DNA of 64,000 nt from JAEZBP01 sp963832725. Lineage in GTDB: Bacteria > Myxococcota_A > Polyangia > Polyangiales > Sandaracinaceae. The translations under genes and the position numbers were made by a program. The stretch spans positions 186,001 through 250,000 of the forward strand of contig CAWHVG010000003.1 in NCBI GenBank assembly GCA_963832725.1. The letters are read 5' to 3'. The notes beneath the pieces were generated by a model. It was not told the DNA's origin. It ran no database searches and saw only the letters and a list, made by a program, of their open reading frames with translations. Positions 8,936 through 17,856 of this stretch are shown piece by piece (the first letter of the stretch is position 1; each line of letters begins with the position of its first letter).

Positions 8936-11037
8936 GCGAGAACGACGAGCCCGACACGAAGGCCCTCCGACGCAAGAAGCGGCGGCGCTCGTTGCGCGTG
9001 CCGGTCGACGAGGTGCCTCGCCCGACGCAGTCTGCCGAGGCCGAGCAGGTGGACGGCTCGGCGACCGTCGAGATGCCCGCATACGATCCCGAGTCGCGCG
9101 CGACGTTGGACGACGCGCTGGCCCTGATGGAGTCGTCCGAGGTGGTCCTCGACGAAGGGCCGCTCGGAGAGAGCACCGAGATCGAGCTGGACGAGTCGCT
9201 CGTGGACGACGGGAGCGCGCCGCTCGCGGAGTCGATGGTGGGGGCGAGCCCGCCCGAGCCGGACGCGACGAACGAGACGAGCGAGACGTCGCCGGGCGCC
9301 GAGGCGGCCGCGTCCTCGGCGGACGAAGCCCCCGACGAGTCCGTCGAGGCGGTGGCCGACGCGGCCGAGTCCTTCGACGACGCCCCCTCGCTCGAGGTGG
9401 ATCTCGACGATGGCGGCGACGAAGACGAGGTCGACGCCGAGGCGCCCGAGGCCCACGAACCGGAGACATCGGATTCCGCCGACCTGGCGCCGAGCGAGCC
9501 GGAGCCGAGCGAGCCTCCAGCGGCCGCGGCCCCGAGCCTCGGCGTGGTAGTCCAGCGCGTGGTGTCCGTCGTCAGCTCGCCCGGCTGGTCGCCGTCCCCA
9601 CCGCCGCCCGAAGAGGAGCCGGAGGTCGCGGTCGACATCGACGACGAGCCGGAGCTGCGCATCGCGGAGCCGGACGCCGGCGAGATGGAGGAGCTCGACG
9701 TCGACCTCGAGGACTCCGAGCACGGCGAGGCGCTCGAGGAGTCCTCCGAAGGAAAGGCCGAAGCACGCGATTCGGCGCCCGAGCTTCCCACCGAGGAGGC
9801 CGAGGAGCTGCTCGAAGAAGCGGAGGTCGCCGAGCCGGACGAGGAGACGAGGGCGGAGGCGCATCTCTCGAAGCCACCGCCCCCGCCGGCCAAGACGAAG
9901 GACGCGGCGCCACCGCCTCCGCCCGAGGCGCCGCCGGAGGCGCCCAAGGCCAGCGCACAGAAGGCGGTACCGCCCCGCCGCCGCAAGGGTCGGCGGCAGT
10001 GGTGGGAGGATTTCTTCAACGACGACTACCTCCGCACCGTACCCATCCCCCACCCGCGCATCATCGAGCGCCAGTGCGATTTCATCGAGCAGCGCCTCGG
10101 ATTGGCCAAGGGCGCGACGATTCTCGACGTGGGCTGCGGTCTGGGCTTGCACGCGGTGGAGCTCACGCGGCGCGGCTATCTGGTCGTTGGGCTCGACCTG
10201 TCGCTGCCGATGCTCTCGCGCGCGGCCGACGAGGCGCAGGATCACGGGTTCAAGATCAACTTCCTCCACGCGGACATGCGGGAGATGAACTTCGACGGCG
10301 CGTTCGACGCCGTGCTCTGCTACGGGACGACGTTCGGCTACTTCGACGACGAGACGAACAAGCAGGTCGTCGAGCGGCTCTTCCGCGCGCTCAAGCCCCG
10401 TGGCTTGTTGCTGCTCGATGTCGTCAACCGGGACTACGTCATCCGCAACCAGCCCAACCTGGTGTGGTTCGAGGGCGACGCCTGCGTGGTGATGGAAGAG
10501 TCGCAGATGAACTACATCACCTCGCGGCTCGAGGTGAAGCGGACCGTCATCCTCGACGACGGGCGCCAGCGGGACAGCGTCTACTCGCTGCGCAGCTACT
10601 CGTTGCACGAGCTCGGGCAGATCCTCCACCACCAGGGCTTCCGCGTCGTCGAGGTGACGGGGTGGGAGGCGCACCCTGGCGTGTTCTTCGGGGGCGACTC
10701 CCCGAAGCTGATCATCCTCACCGAGCGTCGTCCGGCCGCGCCGCCTTCGCCGCCCGGCCGCGCCGGGGAGTCGAGCGGCAGTGAACCGGCGCCCGCAGAC
10801 TCCGAGGCCGCGCCGCCACCGGAGGAAGAAGACGAGGAAGAGCCGGTGCTGACGACCGAGGAGGATCCGGACGAGCGACCGGAGCCCTCGGAGGCGGTCA
10901 GTCAGGCCCTCGCCGAGACGCTCGAGAGCTCGGGGGAGCTCGATCTCGACGGCGCCGACGGCGCGCCCGAGGAGCTCGACGCCGAGGAGCTCGCCGAGCA
11001 CGAGCTCGAAGAGGACGACGAGCCGAAGCCCGACTGA
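8932..11037 (+). CDS. SAM-dependent methyltransferase embedded between long acidic tails
   Basis: A 701-residue protein. Residues 1 to about 350 are low-complexity, rich in Glu, Asp, Ser and Pro, with recurring DVDLED, EVDLDD and IELDES phrases and a proline-rich segment before the core. The core, about 350-605, starts RRQWWEDFFNDDYL and has methyltransferase motif I ILDVGCGLG, then VVGLDLSLPML, FLHADMREM, AVLCYGTTFGY and LKPRGLLLLDVVNRDY. An acidic tail of about 100 residues ends the protein. The substrate is unknown. Translationally coupled to psd (ATGA overlap). The tails look intrinsically disordered; nothing indicates a membrane anchor. Confidence 0.8.
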   Translation: MSENDEPDTKALRRKKRRRSLRVPVDEVPRPTQSAEAEQVDGSATVEMPAYDPESRATLDDALALMESSEVVLDEGPLGESTEIELDESLVDDGSAPLAESMVGASPPEPDATNETSETSPGAEAAASSADEAPDESVEAVADAAESFDDAPSLEVDLDDGGDEDEVDAEAPEAHEPETSDSADLAPSEPEPSEPPAAAAPSLGVVVQRVVSVVSSPGWSPSPPPPEEEPEVAVDIDDEPELRIAEPDAGEMEELDVDLEDSEHGEALEESSEGKAEARDSAPELPTEEAEELLEEAEVAEPDEETRAEAHLSKPPPPPAKTKDAAPPPPPEAPPEAPKASAQKAVPPRRRKGRRQWWEDFFNDDYLRTVPIPHPRIIERQCDFIEQRLGLAKGATILDVGCGLGLHAVELTRRGYLVVGLDLSLPMLSRAADEAQDHGFKINFLHADMREMNFDGAFDAVLCYGTTFGYFDDETNKQVVERLFRALKPRGLLLLDVVNRDYVIRNQPNLVWFEGDACVVMEESQMNYITSRLEVKRTVILDDGRQRDSVYSLRSYSLHELGQILHHQGFRVVEVTGWEAHPGVFFGGDSPKLIILTERRPAAPPSPPGRAGESSGSEPAPADSEAAPPPEEEDEEEPVLTTEEDPDERPEPSEAVSQALAETLESSGELDLDGADGAPEELDAEELAEHELEEDDEPKPD

Positions 11038-11110
11038 GGGTCCGCCACGGGACCGCGCAATTGCGAGCGCCTCGCGCGCTCCGGCCTGGCGGCTTCGAGG
11101 GACGCGCCGG

Positions 11111-11716
11111 TCAGAAGAGAGGCGTCGCCAGGCGCTCGCCGTCGAGGTTCAGCGTGATCTCACAGGGAAGGACCGGGAAGCCGCCGCCCGCGGGCTGAAT
11201 GAGGGACGAGCAGTCTCCGCCCGTCACCGGCGTGATCCGCACGGTGGTGGTTCCTCGCAGACTCCCCTGCGGACCGGCGTCACCTACGCCTGCATCTTGG
11301 CCATTCGCAGCGTCCTGTACGGTTGCGCCGGCGTCGTCGGCCGCGGTGGGATCGAACGTGCCCGCCACGACCTCTTCCCGCTGAAGATCGCAGCCCACCG
11401 TGCCGGTGGTCGGGTCGGCCTGCACGCCGGTCACCTGTTGGCTGTCGGTGAAGCGGAACTCGCCGTCGGGTCTCAAGAGCCCCGACACCAGCGGCGCGTC
11501 CGGCAGCTTCCAGTAGCCGTACGTGGACTCGGGCTGGGAACGGAGCTCGACGTAGAACGTCGTGGAGCTCTGGACCGGGTAGCCGTCCCCGCAGGTGTTG
11601 TCCTGCAGGGTGGCGACGACGCGGAACTGACCGACCGACTCGCCCGCGAGCTGGGTGGGGCGGCAGCCCACCAACGCCAACAGCACGGGGAGCGACGCGT
11701 AGAGAAGGCGGTTCAC
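11111..11716 (-). CDS. predicted lipoprotein, unknown function
   Basis: About 201 residues from a GTG at 11716. The signal is VNRLLYASLPVLLALVGC with the lipobox Cys near residue 18. The mature part is beta-rich with VQSSTTFYVELRSQP and several scattered cysteines, then an Asp/Gly/Ala linker (QDAGVGDAGPQG). Upstream in-frame sequence is antisense to the TSP3 repeats of the neighbouring OMP gene and is not real. It is the last gene of the minus-strand exbB-exbD-tonB-OMP group, so it may be an accessory envelope protein of that system. No family recognised. Confidence 0.7.
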   Translation of the reverse strand: MNRLLYASLPVLLALVGCRPTQLAGESVGQFRVVATLQDNTCGDGYPVQSSTTFYVELRSQPESTYGYWKLPDAPLVSGLLRPDGEFRFTDSQQVTGVQADPTTGTVGCDLQREEVVAGTFDPTAADDAGATVQDAANGQDAGVGDAGPQGSLRGTTTVRITPVTGGDCSSLIQPAGGGFPVLPCEITLNLDGERLATPLF

Positions 11717-11798
11717 GCCCCCATCGAACGGTCGGCACGCGTAGGGGTCAAGAAAGCGGCGGTGCGCGAGGGCCGACCGCCGGGACGCGCCGCAGCGT

Positions 11799-13253
11799 CT
11801 ACTCGCTCGCGTCCTCGTCGGGACAGCCGTCTTGGTCCTCGACTCCGTCCATGTCCTCGGCTTGGTCGGGGCACTGGTCCTGGTCGTCGTCGATGCCGTC
11901 GCCGTCGAAGTCGGTCTCCGGGCAGCCGTCCTCGTCGCCGAAGCCGTCGAAGTCCTCGGGCTGGTCGACACACTGGTCGTTGGCGTCGTCGATACCGTCG
12001 CGGTCGGTGTCGTTGTCGGGGCAGCCGTCTTCGTCGCGGTCGCCGTCCATGTCCTCGGGCTGGTCCGGGCAGGAGTCGTAGCCGTCGGGGATGTTGTCGC
12101 CGTCGTTGTCGGCGTCCGGGCAGCCGTCGTCGTCCTGGAAGCCGTCGCGATCCTCGGCCTCGTTCGGGCAGGGATCCTCTGCGTCGGCCAGGCCGTCCTC
12201 GTCGTTGTCGGCCTCCGGGCAGCCGTCTTCGTCCTCGAAGCCGTCCATGTCCTCGGCTTCGCTCGGGCAGGCGTCGATCGAGTCGTCGACGCCGTCACCG
12301 TCGGTGTCCATGCGGACGGGCGCCCACGCGCCGCCGGCGATGACGCGGAAGAGGGGGGTGCCCGCGCCGGCGATGAGGCCGGTGCCACCCGCCAGGTTGA
12401 ACTGGAAGTCGTCGACCCGAATGCGGCCGCCGACCCGCCACTCGAGCCAGTGCTGGTCGACGTTGTCGGCGAACGTCGAGGCTCCGACCACCTCGCCCAG
12501 GATCGTGACGAGCGGGGTGATGTCGTAGCCGAAGGCCACGGCATAGGTGAGCTGGGGGCCGACCTGGGTGGAGAAGAGGGTGACGTTGTCGCGCCACATC
12601 CCGCCGACGTTGACCGCGGCGTGGAAGCCGGAGTTGACGATCTCGGCGATGACGCTCCCGCCGAAGCTCGGCACGGGGTCGCCCACGTAGTGGTGCGGCG
12701 CGATGGCCTGGCCGGTCGGGAAGGTGACGAAGCCACTGGCGGCCAGGCTGAAGCCGCTGCCCGTGTCGGTCAGGATGCGGCCCTTGACCGAGAGCCGCGG
12801 GTCGGCGATCGCGAACGCGGTGCCGCCGGGCAAGTCGGTGCCGGTGGCCGCGTGCATGAACGGGTTGCCGCCGGTGATGGCCAGCGGGATCACCGCGCCA
12901 ATCTGGATGCGGTCGAAGAGCTGGAAGCTGCCCGTGATGTACCCGGCGGCGACGTAGGAGACGATCTCGTCGCGCGTGTTGGTGATCGAGCAGTTCGTTC
13001 CGTCGGGCGCGCAGGTCGCGTTGTAGAGGACCAACGGCTGGTGCGCGTAGTCGAGCGTGAGGCCGACCGAGCCCGTGAGGTGACCTGGCGTCTGGGCGCC
13101 CTGGGTCTGGAAATAGTTGCGCGGGCCGGCGGCCGGCGAGAAGCGCATCACGTTGAACTCGCCGAGCGGCACCGATCCGCTGCCGCGCTGCGCGAGCGCC
13201 ACCGCCGGCAGCAACGTCGCGGCGAACAAGATGGTCCCGAGGAGACGCGGCAT
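11799..13253 (-). CDS. outer-membrane beta-barrel protein with C-terminal TSP3 calcium-binding repeats
   Basis: A 484-residue protein with a signal peptide ending AVALAQ, a beta-strand-rich region to about residue 315 (alternating hydrophobic strands, FGYDITPLVTILGEVVG), then five thrombospondin type 3 repeats of the form DxDxDGxxDxxDxCP. TSP3 repeats bind calcium and usually link a barrel to an OmpA peptidoglycan-binding domain. Here the protein stops after the repeats (DGCPDEDASE) with no OmpA domain. The ATG at 13253 was chosen over 13268 because GAGGGAGGG precedes it. Downstream of tonB on the same strand, suggesting a linked envelope function. Confidence 0.85.
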   Translation of the reverse strand: MPRLLGTILFAATLLPAVALAQRGSGSVPLGEFNVMRFSPAAGPRNYFQTQGAQTPGHLTGSVGLTLDYAHQPLVLYNATCAPDGTNCSITNTRDEIVSYVAAGYITGSFQLFDRIQIGAVIPLAITGGNPFMHAATGTDLPGGTAFAIADPRLSVKGRILTDTGSGFSLAASGFVTFPTGQAIAPHHYVGDPVPSFGGSVIAEIVNSGFHAAVNVGGMWRDNVTLFSTQVGPQLTYAVAFGYDITPLVTILGEVVGASTFADNVDQHWLEWRVGGRIRVDDFQFNLAGGTGLIAGAGTPLFRVIAGGAWAPVRMDTDGDGVDDSIDACPSEAEDMDGFEDEDGCPEADNDEDGLADAEDPCPNEAEDRDGFQDDDGCPDADNDGDNIPDGYDSCPDQPEDMDGDRDEDGCPDNDTDRDGIDDANDQCVDQPEDFDGFGDEDGCPETDFDGDGIDDDQDQCPDQAEDMDGVEDQDGCPDEDASE

Positions 13254-13366
13254 GACCCTCCCTCGCATGCCGACGACTATCGCTCAGGCGCGCTTTTGTC
13301 GCAACGGATAGTTCCGTTTTCTGCGCACTCGAGGACGGCGGCCCGGGGACGTCGCGCCGTGCGTGC

Positions 13367-14230
13367 TCAGAAGGTGATGGTGAACGTGCAGCGGAAGACG
13401 GTGATCGTGTCGACGGCGTTGCCCTGCCGGTCGAGAGGCGGGGTCCAGTGTCCGCCTTGGCGGATCGTGCGCCGGCAGGCCTGGCCGAACCCGGCGTAGG
13501 TCTCGCGCAGGACACCGAGAGGCTGGACGCGACCGTCCGCGTGCACGTGGATGCGCACGTCGGCGTGTCCCTCGACCCCCGAGTCGCGGGCCTCGGAGGG
13601 GTAGTTCCGCTCCAGGAGGCGGATCAGGCGATCGGCCGGCGGGCCGGGCTGCCGGGAGAGATCGGAGGCGGCGGCGATGTGTGGTCCGGGATCGGTGCCG
13701 GTGCCGCCGGGGACGCCGCCCTGCTGTCCCGCGCGGTGACGGCCGGTGACCTGTGCGCCGGGTTGTCCGAGCGGTCCGTCCGAAGGCTCCCCGTTGCCAA
13801 TCGCGGTGGCGAATTCGGCGGGCGCGTCCTCGTTGGTCAGGGTCATGCCCGAGAAGTCGGCCACAGCCTCTTCGGCGGCGGGCGCTTCGGAGGGCGGCTC
13901 CTCGGCCGGCGGAGGCTCGGGGGAGGGCGACGGAGTCGGCGTGGGGCGCGGCCGTCGCTGGACCACGGGCTCGGGCTCGGGTGGCGGCGGCTCGGGCGGC
14001 GGGGGCTCGGGCTCCTCCACGACCGGTTCGGGCTCGGGCGGCGGGGGCGCGTTGTCGATCACCTCGATCGCCAGCGCGTCGCGAGCCTGGTAGTGGTCGA
14101 GGCTCGGCAGCAGAAAAAGGACGAACGCCGCCGCCAGGTGCGCCCCCAGGCTCAGCCCGAGCATCAGGTAGAGCCTCAGCGCCGCGGCCGGGCTCATACC
14201 GAAGGTGAGCAGCGTAAAGAGAAGCTTCAT
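13367..14230 (-). CDS. TonB family energy transducer
   Basis: A 287-residue protein. One N-terminal transmembrane segment (LYLMLGLSLGAHLAAAFVLF; SxxxH-like SLGAH) is followed by a long Pro/Glu-rich periplasmic spacer with repeated PEPEPV and PPPPEP. The C-terminal domain (YPSEARDSGVEGHADVRIHV, GHWTPPLDRQG) matches the TonB/TolA-like fold used in energy transduction. It follows exbD by 27 nt on the same strand, completing an ExbB-ExbD-TonB set. Ordinary apart from its extremely proline-rich linker. Confidence 0.9.
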   Translation of the reverse strand: MKLLFTLLTFGMSPAAALRLYLMLGLSLGAHLAAAFVLFLLPSLDHYQARDALAIEVIDNAPPPPEPEPVVEEPEPPPPEPPPPEPEPVVQRRPRPTPTPSPSPEPPPAEEPPSEAPAAEEAVADFSGMTLTNEDAPAEFATAIGNGEPSDGPLGQPGAQVTGRHRAGQQGGVPGGTGTDPGPHIAAASDLSRQPGPPADRLIRLLERNYPSEARDSGVEGHADVRIHVHADGRVQPLGVLRETYAGFGQACRRTIRQGGHWTPPLDRQGNAVDTITVFRCTFTITF

Positions 14231-14257
14231 CGTGCTCGCCGCCGGCGGGGGCTCGCG

Positions 14258-14689
14258 TCAATCGCCGCTGGGTTGCGGAAGATCCTGCGGGTTCACGTTG
14301 ATCGCGTACCGGGTGATGCCCGCCGTGCGGAGGACGTCCACGACGTGGATGAACTCGCCGTGCTCGACGCGACGGTCGGCCTCGATGACGGCGCGGGGCT
14401 CCGGGTTCGACTCCTTGAACTGACGCGCCTGGGTCTCCAGCGCCGCCCAGGTGGTCGGCTCGCCGTTCACATAGAGGTTGTCCTCGGCATCGAGCGAGAC
14501 CGTCAGCTCCCGTGGCGTCCCGTCCTCGCCGCTCTGGGCGTTCGGCAGGTCCATCGGGATGCTCTTGGTGACGAGGTAGCTCGCCGTGACCATGAGGATG
14601 ATCAGCAACACGAGCGTGATGTCGACGAGCGGCGTGACGTTGATCGCCGTGATGATCTCGTCGTCGTCGTTGTTCGCGCCGCCGGCCAC
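14258..14689 (-). CDS. exbD: ExbD/TolR-type biopolymer transport protein
   Basis: A 143-residue protein starting with GTG. A short cytoplasmic N-terminus (ITAINVTPLVDITLVLLIILMV) contains the single transmembrane helix with the functional Asp of the PLVD motif. The periplasmic domain ends VLRTAGITRYAINV, typical of ExbD/TolR. Partners are ExbB (one base upstream) and TonB (next gene). The trio harvests proton motive force for an outer-membrane process. TolR cannot be excluded by sequence, but the TonB neighbour favours ExbD. Confidence 0.93.
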   Translation of the reverse strand: MAGGANNDDDEIITAINVTPLVDITLVLLIILMVTASYLVTKSIPMDLPNAQSGEDGTPRELTVSLDAEDNLYVNGEPTTWAALETQARQFKESNPEPRAVIEADRRVEHGEFIHVVDVLRTAGITRYAINVNPQDLPQPSGD

Positions 14690-14690
14690 G

Positions 14691-15380
14691 TCAGCCCTCG
14701 TCCTCTTCGTCGGCCGGGTCGTCGTCCGCGGCGGCCGCGGGGCCTGCGGCGGCCGTCTTGCGGGACTTCAAGAACGCCAGCACCTCGTGGCCGAGCGCGT
14801 CGCCGCGGCCCAGCCGGGCCCGGATCGTGCGGGTGAAGAGGTTGAAGAACGCGACCGCCGGCAGCGCGACCAGGAGGCCGATGGCGGTGGCGACCAGCGC
14901 CTCGCCGATCTCGGCCATCAGGCCGCTCGAGACCTGCCCGCCGCTCGTGTCGAGCTCGTGGAAGGCCCGGATGATGCCGATGACCGTGCCGAGCAGCCCG
15001 ACGAAGGGGGCGTTGTTGCCGACCGTACCGACGAACGCGAGGTTGCGCTCCATCGCCAGCTTCGCGAGGGCCGCCTCACCCGCCATCCGCTCCTCGGCCG
15101 ACGCGGGCCCGTCTTCGGTGCCCTCCAGGCCCGCCAGCGCGATGCGCGCCTCCATCGACTTCGAGGCCTTGAGGCGCCGCCTCGCGCCCTCGACGTCGCC
15201 GCCCTTGAGCTTCTGGAGGAGGTCACGCTTGAGCACGTTCACGTCGTCGCGCGAGGCGAGAAGGTAATACGCGCGCTCGAGCACGATGGCGAGCACGATG
15301 ATCGAGAAGACCACGAGCAGCCACATGACCCACTCGGCGCCCAGCATCGCGAACGCGGTCAGTCGTTCCTGGATGTCCAT
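14691..15380 (-). CDS. exbB: ExbB/TolQ/MotA-type proton channel protein
   Basis: A 229-residue protein with three hydrophobic segments: residues about 16-37, then around FVGLLGTVIGIIRAF, and LVATAIGLLVALPAVAFFNLF. These are the hallmarks of the MotA/TolQ/ExbB family. The ATG at 15380 fits the family start; the longer in-frame upstream extension is spurious. The acidic C-terminus ends AADDDPADEEDEG. It heads the exbB-exbD-tonB operon; its stop is almost contiguous with the exbD GTG. Confidence 0.93.
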   Translation of the reverse strand: MDIQERLTAFAMLGAEWVMWLLVVFSIIVLAIVLERAYYLLASRDDVNVLKRDLLQKLKGGDVEGARRRLKASKSMEARIALAGLEGTEDGPASAEERMAGEAALAKLAMERNLAFVGTVGNNAPFVGLLGTVIGIIRAFHELDTSGGQVSSGLMAEIGEALVATAIGLLVALPAVAFFNLFTRTIRARLGRGDALGHEVLAFLKSRKTAAAGPAAAADDDPADEEDEG

Positions 15381-15555
15381 GTCCTGCCTGACGGCCGCTC
15401 GGGCCGTGTGAGATCTGACGGTTCCTGACGAGAGTGCGGCCGGCCGTCTCCGGCTCGCGTCCGAGCCCAAACGACGCGGATGGGCAAAAGATTTCACGCC
15501 ACTGGGCAGCCTGCGGCGACCGACGACTTGCCCCAGATCGATGGCGATTGCAAGG

Positions 15556-16593
15556 TCAGCCGGGCGCCCGCACCAGCTCCCGCAGGACCACGGTGGCGTA
15601 GGCCCCGCTCGGCAACGTGAAACACAGCCGGATGCCGTCGGGGACGGGCTCGATGGCCGGGTCGCCCAGCTTGAAGCGGTAGGGACGTCGGGTCCCCTCG
15701 CCGCTGCTACGAAAGCGCTCCAGGTCGGCTCGGGTGAGGCCCGCTTCGCGCAGCGCGGCCTCTTCGCGCTCCGCCGCCTCACCCTCCGGCCACCGCATCC
15801 GGGCCCCGAACATCGGGCCGGTGGCGCTGACCTCGAAGCGAGCGGCCCGCGGACGGTCGTCCTCGGTGCGCTCGGAGGCGAAGAGGCCTCCGGTGTCCTC
15901 TTTTCGCAGCAGGTCGCCCGGGACGACGTCGTCCATGGTCCCTTCCGTCACCCGCGCCGCCAACAGGTCGTTGAAGATCGAGGCCTGGAGCGTGGAGACG
16001 TAGAGCTTGCGGCGGAAGCGGTCCCGCGGCGCTTTGCCTCCTTCGACCAACCATCGGCGGGCGGCGACCAGGTTGTGCCCGTCGCGCCCGAAACGCTGCT
16101 CCCCGTAGTAGGCCGGGACCCCGCGCCGCTCGAGATCGCCGAGCCGCCGCTGCGCCTCCTCGAGCCCGGCGACCTCGTCGCAGCGCACCACGAGCTCGAA
16201 ACGGTTGGCCGAGAGGTGCCCGGTCCGCAGCTTGTTGCGGTGCCGGGCCGCTTCGAGCACGCGTACGCCCTCGATCTCGGCACCCTCCAGCTTCGCCGGG
16301 TCACCGAAGAGGAAGCTGGCCCACTGGCGCGTGACCGCGTGGCGATCCTTGAGCCCGGCCCAGCCGGCGTTCTTCGGGTCGACGCCGAGGACGGAGGCGA
16401 TACGGCGGACGGCCTGGGGCGTGTCGAGGCCGGTCTTCTCGAAGCGGACGAAGAGGTGGTCGCCTTCACCTTCGGGCAGGTAGGCCGGCACCTCGTCGAC
16501 CCGGAAGTCCTCGGGCGTGGCGCGGTAGACCCCGATCAGGGGGGGCTCCCCGGTCAGGCGGGGGAGGGCGTCGACATCGGTGGCGGGCGGCAT
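15556..16593 (-). CDS. truD: tRNA pseudouridine(13) synthase
   Basis: A 345-residue TruD, which converts uridine 13 of tRNA(Glu) to pseudouridine. The catalytic signature GLKDRHAVTRQ contains the essential Asp; PEDFRVDE near the N-terminus and NRFELVVR are also family features. Length matches E. coli TruD (about 349). It diverges from the serine-hydrolase-like gene, with about 78 nt between start codons. Confidence 0.95.
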   Translation of the reverse strand: MPPATDVDALPRLTGEPPLIGVYRATPEDFRVDEVPAYLPEGEGDHLFVRFEKTGLDTPQAVRRIASVLGVDPKNAGWAGLKDRHAVTRQWASFLFGDPAKLEGAEIEGVRVLEAARHRNKLRTGHLSANRFELVVRCDEVAGLEEAQRRLGDLERRGVPAYYGEQRFGRDGHNLVAARRWLVEGGKAPRDRFRRKLYVSTLQASIFNDLLAARVTEGTMDDVVPGDLLRKEDTGGLFASERTEDDRPRAARFEVSATGPMFGARMRWPEGEAAEREEAALREAGLTRADLERFRSSGEGTRRPYRFKLGDPAIEPVPDGIRLCFTLPSGAYATVVLRELVRAPG

Positions 16594-16671
16594 CGGGAGC
16601 GCTCGATTCTGGGGAAGGCGGCGTCGTTCTTCGTAGACCTGGGAACGCCGCGCCGGTTAACTTGATGCGCA

Positions 16672-17781
16672 GTGGGTGGCGAGTCCCGAGAGCGGGTCCG
16701 GACCGAGGTCCGTCGGCTCTTGACGGCGGGGGTGAGCGGGCACGTCTTTCCGGGGGCCGCCGCCTGCGTGTCCTATCGTGACCGTTCGGGCCACGAGCAG
16801 GTCGCGCTCGCCTGCGCCGGAACCTTGGCCAGGGGCGAGCCGCGCGTCCAGGAGACGACGCGCTACGACTTGGGCGCCATCACGCACTGCTTCGTCGCGA
16901 CGGCGGCCCTGCGGATGGCCGCGAGTGGTCGGCTCGACCTGGACGCCGCGACCCAGCGTGTGCTCCCGGACGTCCGGGGCGGCCTGGTCGCGGAGACCAG
17001 CCTCCGCCGCCTCTTCTCGGATCGTGGAGGGCTCGCGGCCTGGGGTGGCCTCTATTTCGATGTCCTGCACGAGATCGGGTCGGGCGCGGCGCGGCGCTGG
17101 ATCATCAGTGAGGCCGCCCGGCGCGGCAGCGAGCTCCCCGCCGGGACCCCGGAGCGGAGCGACCTCGGCTACATCGTGGCCGGGGAGGCCTTGGCGCGGG
17201 CGTCGGGCGTCGGGCTCGATCGCGTGGTCTCGCGCGAGGTGCTCGAGCCGCTCGGGATCGACGACGACGTCGCCTACCCGAGCGCGCTGGTGGGCGAGCT
17301 GCGGGCCGTGTACACCCGCGGGGTCGCGCCGACCGAGCGCTGCCTGTGGCGCAATCGGCTCTTGCGCGGGGAAGTGCAGGACGAGAACGCGGCTGCGCTG
17401 GGTGGCGTGGCGGGGCACGCCGGCCTCTTCGGCAGCGCGCGCTCGGTGGCGCTCTTCGGCCGGGGCGTGCTCGACGCGCTGCTCGGTCGGGGCACGCTGC
17501 TGCCGGCGCACCTGATGGCCGAAGCGCTCGCGGATCCCGGTGACGGCTCGCCCCTTCGCTTCGGCTGGGAGATGAAGGCGACGTCGTCCGTCTGGGGCCG
17601 GCGTGCGGTGCCGGAGAGCTTCGGGCAGATCGGGTTCACCGGCACCTCGTTGCTCTGCGAGCCGAAGAAGGACGTGGTCGTCGCGCTCCTGACCAACCGG
17701 ATCTGCCCGGGTCGAGCGAACGGGAAGATCGACGGATTCCGGCCCGCGTTTCACGACGGCGTGTTGGCGGTGGTCGGCTGA
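16672..17781 (+). CDS. beta-lactamase-fold serine-hydrolase-like protein lacking catalytic residues
   Basis: A 369-residue protein of the class C beta-lactamase/EstB-like family, clear from DENAAALGGVAGHAGLFGSA (about residue 238) and GFTGTSLLCEP (321). The family SxxK at the start of the active-site helix reads A69-I-T-H72, so both the nucleophile Ser and the Lys are missing. The YxN motif reads R162-S-D instead of Y-S-N/D. The surrounding YDLGAIT and DLGYIVAGE are otherwise well kept, so this is a degenerate active site and not a misalignment. It is probably non-enzymatic or uses another mechanism. No signal peptide is seen. Start is a GTG. No strong operon context. Confidence 0.85.
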   Translation: MGGESRERVRTEVRRLLTAGVSGHVFPGAAACVSYRDRSGHEQVALACAGTLARGEPRVQETTRYDLGAITHCFVATAALRMAASGRLDLDAATQRVLPDVRGGLVAETSLRRLFSDRGGLAAWGGLYFDVLHEIGSGAARRWIISEAARRGSELPAGTPERSDLGYIVAGEALARASGVGLDRVVSREVLEPLGIDDDVAYPSALVGELRAVYTRGVAPTERCLWRNRLLRGEVQDENAAALGGVAGHAGLFGSARSVALFGRGVLDALLGRGTLLPAHLMAEALADPGDGSPLRFGWEMKATSSVWGRRAVPESFGQIGFTGTSLLCEPKKDVVVALLTNRICPGRANGKIDGFRPAFHDGVLAVVG

Positions 17782-17856
17782 CCCTCGGCTTCGGGCGAGC
17801 GGCGTCGCGAGGAGTGCTCGCAGGAACGGACGCAGAGTCGAGGCTGAACCTCCCGC

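Noticed and set aside
8014..11037. A phosphatidylserine decarboxylase-methyltransferase fusion of 1007 residues
   Set aside because: The continuous frame skips the LGST end of Psd, which is present in another frame after a one-base shift, and the methyltransferase has its own ATG overlapping the true psd stop.
12295..13515. A 406-residue minus-strand frame overlapping the TSP3 protein
   Set aside because: It is an out-of-frame shadow of the outer-membrane protein with Arg/Pro/Gly-rich low-complexity sequence.
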